From: an uncultured Corynebacterium sp.
Lineage (GTDB): Bacteria; Actinomycetota; Actinomycetes; Mycobacteriales; Mycobacteriaceae
Reading direction: 5' to 3'
Length of the DNA stretch: 49,873 nucleotides
NCBI GenBank assembly: GCA_943913645.1
Contig: CALTYZ010000018.1
Coordinates: 1-49,873 of the forward strand
Part shown: positions 1 through 6,763 of the stretch, piece by piece
Layout: every line of letters begins with the position of its first letter
How positions within the stretch are numbered: position 1 is the first letter of the stretch
Translations under genes and position numbers: made by a program
The notes under the pieces: model-generated
What the model was told of the DNA's origin: nothing
The model's database searches: none
What the model saw: only the letters and a program-made list of their open reading frames with translations

Positions 1-641
1 GCACGCTGAATCCGATTCAACCGCTCATCACCACGACGCACCCACCGCGTCTCCAACGAGGATGCCAACGCCGATTTGACCCCATAGAGCGCCTCAACCG
101 TCTCCGTAATACGGGCAGCAAGCGCACGCCAATACGCCGCATCCTCAGCAGTAGCAGCAATATTCGAACCCGCTAACTTATGGTGCAACCGCACCAAATC
201 ACGCTGCGTGCCCACCATCGGCGACGGCGGGATAAAATCCGACGCCGTTGCGTTCACCGCCTTCGCCTCAGCAGCCACCTCACCCATCCGCGACGCATAC
301 TCCGGGCCCGGACCACCAACCGCCACCACCGACCCCAAGCGCGAAAACACCCCAGCTAACGAATCATCAGCCCCCACCACATTCGCCAAATTCGCCTCAA
401 CAACCCCAGCAACATCCAACAAATGATTAGACAAAGCGTCCAACGCCTCAGGCGAATAAAACTCCGAAACACGCCCCAACCGCAAACCAACACCCCGAAA
501 CCCAGACACCGTAGAAAACGTGGATAATGTTGATCTCCCTACCATAGTGCCTGGTTGAAAAAGGGTCTTTGCAATGTTCCGCAGAACGCGCACCCCTTGT
601 TCAACTTCACTCGTCTCTAGAACCACACGCGACGATGCCAT
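1..641 (-). CDS. ESX-like helical hypothetical protein, 3' end outside window
   Basis: An open frame of about 213 codons enters from the ATG at 641 and runs off the left edge with no stop. The ATG follows a strong GGGGGAG ribosome site, which decides the start over the in-frame ATG at 545. The protein is Ala/Val/Leu-rich and predicted mostly helical, with no signal peptide or membrane segment. Its first 60 residues align by eye with the short broken gene at 1481-1678 (shared STFSTV.GF.GVGL and FYSPEA). It lies 113 nt downstream of a DUF3558-type lipoprotein gene on the same strand. The N-terminal build resembles WXG100/ESX-type secretion leaders of actinobacterial proteins that carry a C-terminal effector, but no WXG is seen and the C-terminus is missing, so no function is assigned. 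Confidence 0.7.
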   Translation of the reverse strand, partial: MASSRVVLETSEVEQGVRVLRNIAKTLFQPGTMVGRSTLSTFSTVSGFRGVGLRLGRVSEFYSPEALDALSNHLLDVAGVVEANLANVVGADDSLAGVFSRLGSVVAVGGPGPEYASRMGEVAAEAKAVNATASDFIPPSPMVGTQRDLVRLHHKLAGSNIAATAEDAAYWRALAARITETVEALYGVKSALASSLETRWVRRGDERLNRIQR

Positions 642-674
642 TTCTCCCCCAGAATATTTGTGTGAATGGATTTT

Positions 675-693
675 GCATTCGTAAAACGAATGC
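675..693. promoter_or_regulatory. 8-bp-arm inverted repeat before the ESX-like gene
   Basis: GCATTCGT and ACGAATGC flank a 3-nt AAA centre. The dyad sits between the lipoprotein stop (755) and the ESX-like start (641), both minus strand. No T-run follows on either strand, so an operator is more likely than a terminator. The function is inferred. Confidence 0.35.
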
Positions 694-754
694 TAATAAC
701 TTTCTCAGATTGAGTTGTGTTGCGCCACAAGATGCACCCTCAAGTGAATAGAAG

Positions 755-1372
755 CTACGGCTCCGTATTGAGACCATGCGTGAGAAAGAGCTTCTCCGCG
801 TTGTCGATGGCCATCCCACATGCGCGGTCTTGACTCACTCGCCCCGACGGGCCTCCAGCATGTGCGCCAAATGCACCTCTCTCAGTATCGATCTGCACAT
901 AGCACCTGCCGCCAATACCGTTTGACGATCGAATCGCGTAGAGCTCGGGTATCAGCTCTGACACATATCCAGACAAGATTAAATCCCGTTCTTCCGCTAT
1001 AGCTCTATCGATCTGCCCCCCGTAGAAGCCCCCGGCGATATCGCTCGGGACCTCGACGAAATCACATGACGGGATACCTCGACCGAACGGATTGTTGCCA
1101 TCGTCGTACTGCATCCCCTCAAACCCCGCTGCGGCGAACTCTTGCTCGGTGATTTCGGTACACGGATTGAAGCCGTCATCGCCTAACGTGTACGGGTCAA
1201 AGTCACCGAACTCCAAAAACCCGCTCTCAAACTCGAAACCGCGCGGCGCAGTATCAGCCGCATCCTCACTCGTGTCAGACGCCGGTTCAACCCCAGATTC
1301 AGCACCCGCGCAACCGGCAAGCAGACCAGCCTCGACTAGCGCCGCTACAGCCATGGCAATAGATTTCTTCAC
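755..1372 (-). CDS. DUF3558-type lipoprotein (copy 1)
   Basis: A 205-residue protein starting at GTG 1372, preceded by GAGGGGG. The N-terminus is a lipoprotein signal: KK, a hydrophobic stretch, then lipobox LLAGC with Cys at about residue 21, so it should be anchored outside the cytoplasmic membrane. A low-complexity Ser/Asp/Glu linker follows, then a domain opening with NPCTEITEQEFAAAGF, which matches my memory of the DUF3558 family of mycobacteria and corynebacteria. Cysteines later in the domain (SCDF, RCYVQ, ACGMA) could form disulfides. It is a paralogue of the gene at 1768-2445, and the two share an almost identical 130-bp DNA block. Role unknown; possibly linked to the ESX-like gene downstream. 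Confidence 0.8.
   Translation of the reverse strand: MKKSIAMAVAALVEAGLLAGCAGAESGVEPASDTSEDAADTAPRGFEFESGFLEFGDFDPYTLGDDGFNPCTEITEQEFAAAGFEGMQYDDGNNPFGRGIPSCDFVEVPSDIAGGFYGGQIDRAIAEERDLILSGYVSELIPELYAIRSSNGIGGRCYVQIDTERGAFGAHAGGPSGRVSQDRACGMAIDNAEKLFLTHGLNTEP
1128..1257. repeat. Near-identical 130-bp block, copy A (mate 2132-2261)
   Basis: It aligns without gaps to 2132-2261 at an offset of 1004 bp, with about six differences counted by eye. It codes the start of the DUF3558 domain in the first lipoprotein gene. The sequence on both sides diverges far more, which suggests local gene conversion after duplication. Confidence 0.8.
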
Positions 1373-1480
1373 CCCGAAACCCCCTCACAAAACTTTTTCA
1401 CACACATCATCCTGCCGGTACACAAACTTATTCGGCTAACCCCGCTGACCACTCACACAACAGCGGCTGACCTAAGCGTC

Positions 1481-1678
1481 CTACGCCTCCGGCGAATAAA
1501 AACTCGAAATACGCTCCAACTGCAAACCCACACCATAAAACCCAGGCACCGTAGAAAAAGTGGAAATGTCTGAGCGGCCAATTTCATCTCGTCCCATTCC
1601 AACGGTCTCGGCCTGCACACGAAGTGTATCCACTGCCTGACCTAAAGCGGTCATGTCAAGATCCATACGCTGCCCCAT
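1481..1678 (-). pseudogene. Truncated copy of the ESX-like gene
   Basis: A 65-codon frame starts at ATG 1678 behind GGAGAG. It begins MGQRMDLDMTALGQAV and ends at FYSPEA followed by TAG. The homologous stretch of the gene at 1-641 continues FYSPEALDAL, so TTG there is TAG here. The next nucleotides (GACGCTT) still match before similarity is lost within about 10 nt. The copy therefore has both a nonsense change and a 3' deletion. It sits between the two DUF3558 lipoprotein genes on the same strand, as expected if a lipoprotein plus ESX-like pair was duplicated. A functional 65-residue product cannot be excluded because the start and ribosome site are intact. Confidence 0.65.
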
Positions 1679-1767
1679 TTCAGCTCTTCTCTCCAGTTTT
1701 TCCTTCTACTCGAAGTTTTATCTAGTTTGATTTCGTATCGTACTTTACAGATACGGTAGTCGTGTCG

Positions 1768-2445
1768 CTACTTGCCGTACACCTCGTAGAGAGACTCCAG
1801 ATCCGCAATCGCTATAGAGCAAGCCTCATTAGTGCTAATCCGGATGGGCGAACCGCCAGCTTGCGTGCCAAATCCACCTCGCTTCGTGTCGATTTGGGTA
1901 AAACAAATGCCCTCGTTGTCGCCGCGCGGCCTAAGTACATACATCTCAGGCAGCAGCTCAGAAGGGTGAGGGTCCATCACTAGGTTTCGTTCGTTTGCAA
2001 TGTTCCGGCTGAGGGTCCCATTTGAGAAGCCTCGAGTCACGCCGTCCGGACGGCGTTCGCCAAAATAACATGACGTCATTCCTCGGTTAAGCGCATCAGG
2101 TTCTGTTTGGCCCCGCTTGTTATCGAACCCTGCTGCGGCAAACTCCTGCTCGGTGATTTCGGTACACGGATTGAAGATGTCATCGCCTAACGTGTACGGG
2201 TCAAAGTCACCGAACTCCAAAAACCCGCTCGCAAACTCGAAACCGCGCGGCGCAGCATCAGCAGCCGTAGGCTGATCAGAACCACTCTGGTGCGGGGCTT
2301 CACCAACCACCTCCGAAGCAGGTGACAGTACACTGCCCGGCCCGTTGCCCGAGCTAGCTGCCGGATTTTCCCCAGGCCCAGCGCATCCCGTCAAGGCAAG
2401 CAACGCAGACAGTATGACCGCAGCTGCTCCGGTTCGTATATTCAC
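1768..2445 (-). CDS. DUF3558-type lipoprotein (copy 2)
   Basis: 225 residues from GTG 2445, which has GGGGG nine bases upstream; an in-frame ATG at 2478 has no ribosome site. The signal peptide ends in lipobox ALTGC at about residue 21. A Ser/Pro/Gly-rich linker leads to the same NPCTEITEQEFAAAGF domain as the paralogue at 755-1372. The C-terminal half is more diverged but keeps cysteines in SCYF, ICFTQ and ACSIA and the Q.DT.RG.FG core. It is the first gene of the minus-strand duplicated module. Exported lipoprotein of unknown role. Confidence 0.8.
   Translation of the reverse strand: MNIRTGAAAVILSALLALTGCAGPGENPAASSGNGPGSVLSPASEVVGEAPHQSGSDQPTAADAAPRGFEFASGFLEFGDFDPYTLGDDIFNPCTEITEQEFAAAGFDNKRGQTEPDALNRGMTSCYFGERRPDGVTRGFSNGTLSRNIANERNLVMDPHPSELLPEMYVLRPRGDNEGICFTQIDTKRGGFGTQAGGSPIRISTNEACSIAIADLESLYEVYGK
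2132..2261. repeat. Near-identical 130-bp block, copy B (mate 1128-1257)
   Basis: Direct-repeat partner of 1128-1257, within the second lipoprotein gene. It can serve as a substrate for recombination that would delete the roughly 1 kb between the copies. Confidence 0.8.
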
Positions 2446-2640
2446 CAACGCGACCCCCAATCGCCAAGAGGCGCCCATAGAACGCGCAGAGTGCAGTAAC
2501 TGCGCGCGGGGCGCCTATATACAAGCGTCTATCAACTTACACCGGGCTAAACGTACACCGGGCTGGAAGGTCAGCGTCTTAACTGGGAGAGTGGTATCGG
2601 AGAGCGCACTACGCTGAATCTGGCGCGCCATGGGGATTGC

Positions 2641-3630
2641 TTACTCTGTCAGTCCCGTCGACTCGACTACTTCTCGCAAGGTACGTGCAGATGCGTCGAA
2701 CTTTGCGTACTCGTCCTCACTTAGGCGCAGCTCAACGACGTTGCGAACCCCGTGCCGGTTGAGGATGGTCGGGGTGCCAATGTAGATGTCTTCATGTGCG
2801 TACTCGCCGTTGAGCAGCGCGGAGACGGGCAGGGCGACCTCTTCGTTTCGCAGGATGGCGCGGGTGATGCGCGCCAGTGCGGAGCCGATGCCGAAGGAGG
2901 TGTTGCCCTTGGCTTTGATGATGTCGTACGCCGCATCGCGGGTACGCAAGAACATCTCGTCGATCTTGGAGTAGATCTCCGGATCTTGCTCGGCTTCCTT
3001 TTCCAGCATGTTTTTGAGCGGCACGCCGGCGACGGTGCCGCTCGAGATCACTGGCAGCTCTGAATCGCCGTGTTCACCGATGATGTAGTTGTGCACGGCG
3101 GACGGGGCGATATCGAAGAACTTGCCGAGGTTGTGGCGCCAGCGGGCGGTGTCGAGGACGGTACCGGATCCAATCACCTGGGAGGAGGGGAGTCCTGTTT
3201 GTTTCCAGGTGACGTAGGTGAGCACATCGACTGGATTGGTAGCAACCAGGTAGATCCCGTTGAACCCATTGGCCATGATCTCGGCGTTAATCGATTCGAA
3301 AATCTTCACATTGCGTGCGACGAGATCGAGGCGGGTTTCGCCCTCGCGTTGTGCGACGCCGGCACAGTTGACCACCATCGCTGCGTCGCGGCAATCTTCG
3401 TACGTGCCAACGCTGACCTCGATGTTGTGGCCTGAGAATGGTACCGAGTGGCTGAGGTCCTCAACTTGGGCCCAGGTCAGTTCCTTGTCGAGGTCGATGA
3501 TGGCGAGGTGGTCGGTCAGCCCCTGATTGAGCAGCGCATATGCATATGCGATTCCGACAGCACCTGCACCAATGAGTACAACCTTGGTGCCGGGGGTCAC
3601 GACCAAATCATGTGGGTTGGTTGTTGACAT
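2641..3630 (-). CDS. ldh: L-lactate dehydrogenase
   Basis: A 329-residue NAD-dependent enzyme converting pyruvate and NADH to L-lactate in the cytoplasm. The Rossmann motif VVLIGAGAVG begins near residue 18. The active-site motif GEHGD lies near residue 184, and the VATNPVDVLTY segment is typical of the LDH branch of the LDH/MDH family. Length is slightly above the usual 310-320 because of a short N-terminal extension. Start at ATG 3630 with an AAGGGG site. It is followed at 45 nt upstream by an amino-acid permease on the same strand. The window also has an oxidative lactate operon (lldP-lutABC, 36.6-41.4 kb), so the strain can probably both excrete and reuse lactate. Confidence 0.95.
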   Translation of the reverse strand: MSTTNPHDLVVTPGTKVVLIGAGAVGIAYAYALLNQGLTDHLAIIDLDKELTWAQVEDLSHSVPFSGHNIEVSVGTYEDCRDAAMVVNCAGVAQREGETRLDLVARNVKIFESINAEIMANGFNGIYLVATNPVDVLTYVTWKQTGLPSSQVIGSGTVLDTARWRHNLGKFFDIAPSAVHNYIIGEHGDSELPVISSGTVAGVPLKNMLEKEAEQDPEIYSKIDEMFLRTRDAAYDIIKAKGNTSFGIGSALARITRAILRNEEVALPVSALLNGEYAHEDIYIGTPTILNRHGVRNVVELRLSEDEYAKFDASARTLREVVESTGLTE

Positions 3631-3675
3631 GGCGGGGGTGCCCCTTTCAAAAGGTAGGAGTTATTCCTGCGGTCT

Positions 3676-5136
3676 CTATTCTTCCATAATGGTCATACCT
3701 GCGTCGGTTGGGCGTAGACCTGTGTGATCGAATTCTCCCTGGGCGGATGCATTAGCGGTTGCTTGCGGGCGGCCGGTGATGAAATAGAGCGCCGTCATGG
3801 CTACTAAGAACACAACCCCGGCGATGAGCGCAACATGATATTGCGGCAACCACACCATAATGCCGAACGTGAACACAATGAACGCGATGGCGAACCATTG
3901 GCCGTAGGGCCAAAAGGGAACTGGGAACTTAAGCGCGGCGAGCTGTTCGGGGCTGAGGTGGCGTCGAGAAGCAAGATGCGCGAGCAGGATCATCAGCCAA
4001 ACAAACACGGTAGCGAACGTGGCGAGCGCCGCGATCGTTTCAAACACGTTGGGAAATCTAGCGTTGAGAACGACGCCGATGACAAGGACGATAAGCAGAG
4101 AAACCGTTGTCATCACTGGGATATCGCGCACCGTTTTCGCCATCACTTTTGGGGCGAGCCCTTCTTTCGCCAGGCCGGTGAGTACTCGCCCGGTGCCGAA
4201 CAAATCCGCGTTGATGGCCGACAATGCGGCGGTGATTACCACCAGGTTGAGCAGGCCGGCTGCCCAGTTCACGCCCAGGGTGTCAAAGATTTGGACGAAG
4301 GGGGATTCCTCACCTGTGACCGTGCGCCACGGGTTAAGAATGAGAATGATCAAAATCGCCAGTACGTAGAAGATGAGGATGCGCGCTGGAACGGTATTCA
4401 CGGCCTGGGGGATTGCACGATCAGGGTCTTTAGCCTCAGATCCGGCGACACCAATGATCTCAGTGCCGCCGAAGGCAAACAGCACCAGAATGAACGCGGC
4501 GATCATGCCCTGTGGCCCGTTGGGGAAGAAACCACCGTCGTTCCAAAGGTTATCGATGCTGCTGAGGTGCGGATCAGCACCGAGGTTGAAGGCGAGGATT
4601 GCTGCGCCGCCGATGATCATCGCGACGACGGCAGCAACCTTGACCAGTGTGAATGCGAATTCCAGCTCACCAAACCAGCGAACGCTTGCGAGGTTGGCTG
4701 CACCAATGATGAGCAGTGTCACGGTAATCCACACCCACGCTGGTGTTTCAGGAAACCAGAACTTCATGTAGATACCGATGGCCGTAAGGTCCGCCAAACA
4801 CACAATCATCATCTCGAAGGCGAACATCCAACCAGTGATGTAGCCGCCTAGCCCGCCGAGGTGTTCGCGGCAATACACTGCAAACGAGCCGCGCACTGGG
4901 TGACGCACACTCATTTCGCCCAAGGCACGCAGCATGAAATACACCACCGCGCCCCCGAACAGATAAACCAACAGCACCGACGGCCCCGCAGCCTGAATGG
5001 CTCCCGCGGAGCCGTAGAACAAACCAGTGCCAATCGCAGAACCCAACGCGATGAAATGGATGTGGCGATGGGTCAACCCCTGCGTCTTTGTTTCAGACCG
5101 GCCAGCGGGAAGCTTCTCGTTTGGCTGTTGAGACAT
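3676..5136 (-). CDS. APC-family amino-acid permease
   Basis: About 486 residues with around 12 hydrophobic segments. The first segment carries ALGSAIGTGLFYGSA, the signature of the amino acid-polyamine-organocation family (AroP/ProY/CycA/GabP-like proton symporters), followed by ALGEMSVRHPVRGSF. Substrate cannot be read from the sequence; aromatic amino acids, proline or alanine/serine are all possible. The ATG at 5136 (MSQQPNEK) is preferred, with GAGAGG 13 nt upstream; an in-frame GTG at 5199 lacks a ribosome site and would add a non-hydrophobic tail. It lies between ldh and the citrate carrier, all on the minus strand with short gaps. Confidence 0.9.
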   Translation of the reverse strand: MSQQPNEKLPAGRSETKTQGLTHRHIHFIALGSAIGTGLFYGSAGAIQAAGPSVLLVYLFGGAVVYFMLRALGEMSVRHPVRGSFAVYCREHLGGLGGYITGWMFAFEMMIVCLADLTAIGIYMKFWFPETPAWVWITVTLLIIGAANLASVRWFGELEFAFTLVKVAAVVAMIIGGAAILAFNLGADPHLSSIDNLWNDGGFFPNGPQGMIAAFILVLFAFGGTEIIGVAGSEAKDPDRAIPQAVNTVPARILIFYVLAILIILILNPWRTVTGEESPFVQIFDTLGVNWAAGLLNLVVITAALSAINADLFGTGRVLTGLAKEGLAPKVMAKTVRDIPVMTTVSLLIVLVIGVVLNARFPNVFETIAALATFATVFVWLMILLAHLASRRHLSPEQLAALKFPVPFWPYGQWFAIAFIVFTFGIMVWLPQYHVALIAGVVFLVAMTALYFITGRPQATANASAQGEFDHTGLRPTDAGMTIMEE

Positions 5137-5226
5137 AGGGTAGGTTCGACCTCTCAGGCGAGCGTTTCGGTGGAAAGAGCTAACGGCTCTATTATCCACC
5201 CGTTGAAAGTAGCGGCGTTCGTTGCG

Positions 5227-5254
5227 TGCCCGGTGCTCAGTGCCCGGTGCTCAG
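5227..5254. repeat. Two tandem copies of a 14-bp unit
   Basis: TGCCCGGTGCTCAG occurs at 5227-5240 and 5241-5254, followed by a third partial TGCC. It lies in the 145-nt space between the citrate carrier stop and the permease start. Purpose unknown. Confidence 0.7.
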
Positions 5255-5281
5255 TGCCTCCTGACTGGTGCTTCGCGCTGA

Positions 5282-6646
5282 TTAAGCAAGCAGACCGGTC
5301 GCCCAGGCGCCGAGTACCAAGAGGACTGAGAACACCCAACAGATCGGAAACGCGACGCGGATGTATTTACCCATGTTCGCCTGCGCAAGTCCGATACCCA
5401 GCCAAAGCGCGGGGGAGAAGGGGCTGACAAAGGTGCCGATCACGTTGCCGATAATCATCGCGGATGCGGCTCCGATGCTTGAAATTCCGAACGCGGCCGC
5501 GGTCTCCTGGACAATCGGTAACACTGAGAAGTAATACGCGTCGGTGGAGGTGGCCAAATCTAGCGGCACGCCGAGCAGGCCGACGATGACATGAATGTAG
5601 GGGCCGACTGCCTCAGGCAAGATCGCGATGAGCGACAACGCGATTTGTTCGAGCATGCCGGTGCCGTCGAGAATGCCGAGGAACATCGCGGCGGCGAGGA
5701 TGACTCCACCCATGGACAGGGCGGTTGGTGCGTGGCGGCGCAGCACATCGCCCTGGTCTTCGAGCGTTGGGAAGTTCAGCGCAAGCAGGGTAGCAGCGCC
5801 GACGAGAAACGCAGGTGCGGGGGAAGTCAGACCCGAGACGAGCAGCACAATCAGGCCGACAGTAGTGATGATGTTGAGCCAACGCACCCACATTGCGCTG
5901 CGTGGAGTGAGGTCATAGTTCGCGCGCTCACGTTCCTGCGCCCGCGAAAACTCATCAGCGATCGCATGCACATCCACGTCACCTGTTCCCTGGAACTTAC
6001 CGTCGCGTCGCAGTTTTGCTATTCGGCGCTGTTCGGTGAACCCGAACCCGGCAGCAACAGCGAACACCATCACAAGCGCAACGCCTTGCACCGGCAAAAG
6101 GTGGTTCCAAATTTCGTTCGGTGATGGGCCGATAACGGATGATGCTCGGCCAACCGGTCCACCCCACGGCACCATGTTCATCACCGACGCTGAGAGCGCC
6201 ACGAGCGTAAGAAGCACATAGCGTGACATGTTCATTGCCTTATATAAGGGCAATAAGGCGGGAATGGTGAGCAGGAACGTTGTGGATCCGGAGCCGTCAA
6301 GGTGGGCGACTACCGCGATTGCCGCTGTGCCAAGCGCGACGAGCATGACGTTGCCGCGCGTTGCCCTGATCAGCGCCTTAATCACCGGGTCGAACAGTCC
6401 GATGTCGGAAAGAATGCCGAAGAAGATAATGGCAAAGATGAACATCACCACGACCTTCATCACCCGGTCGAGGCCTTCGAGATAGAAGTCTGAGATCTCG
6501 GTAAAACCGGCACCAGTGAGCACGGCACCGATGACTGGAATAAGTGTCATGGCCACAATTGGGTGTGTCTTGCCGCGAAGCAGAAGTGCGACCGTGATCA
6601 CGATGATGGCGAGGCCAAGGAGGGTCAACGCGAGGGGAGTGTTCAT
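5282..6646 (-). CDS. CitMHS-family citrate:proton symporter
   Basis: A 454-residue polytopic membrane protein with about 11-12 hydrophobic segments. It opens with a short periplasmic end and a helix (LALTLLGLAIIVITVALLL). Segments such as HLDGSGSTTFLLTIPALLPLY, NMVPWGGPVGRA and LATSTDAYYFSVLPI are characteristic of the CitMHS family, which takes up citrate complexed with Mg2+ or Ca2+. The hydrophilic loop around residues 215-250 is the usual central loop. The start at ATG 6646 follows AGGATC. It is divergent from the DEAD-box helicase gene, with two short palindromes in between. No two-component regulator (such as CitAB) is seen next to it. Confidence 0.9.
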   Translation of the reverse strand: MNTPLALTLLGLAIIVITVALLLRGKTHPIVAMTLIPVIGAVLTGAGFTEISDFYLEGLDRVMKVVVMFIFAIIFFGILSDIGLFDPVIKALIRATRGNVMLVALGTAAIAVVAHLDGSGSTTFLLTIPALLPLYKAMNMSRYVLLTLVALSASVMNMVPWGGPVGRASSVIGPSPNEIWNHLLPVQGVALVMVFAVAAGFGFTEQRRIAKLRRDGKFQGTGDVDVHAIADEFSRAQERERANYDLTPRSAMWVRWLNIITTVGLIVLLVSGLTSPAPAFLVGAATLLALNFPTLEDQGDVLRRHAPTALSMGGVILAAAMFLGILDGTGMLEQIALSLIAILPEAVGPYIHVIVGLLGVPLDLATSTDAYYFSVLPIVQETAAAFGISSIGAASAMIIGNVIGTFVSPFSPALWLGIGLAQANMGKYIRVAFPICWVFSVLLVLGAWATGLLA

Positions 6647-6664
6647 GGAGTGATCCTAAAATAT

Positions 6665-6725
6665 GTTCGCGAACGCATACCTCGTTTTGTTGAAAAAGTT
6701 GCGTGTTACTCCAAAAGGCGCCTTT
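6665..6725. promoter_or_regulatory. Two perfect palindromes in the citrate carrier/helicase divergent spacer
   Basis: GTTCGCGAAC (6665-6674) lies 19 nt upstream of the carrier start. AAAGGCGCCTTT (6714-6725) lies 39 nt upstream of the helicase start. Both are perfect and lie in a 117-nt divergent intergenic region, so operators are plausible; no known regulator is matched. Confidence 0.35.
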
Positions 6726-6763
6726 AACAGGATGAAGCAACTTTGACGTAGGGTGGTCGAACG

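Noticed and set aside
3835..4851. A 338-codon plus-strand frame inside the amino-acid permease gene
   Set aside because: Highly charged, His/Asp/Glu-rich antisense of a membrane protein, with no ribosome site; a shadow frame.
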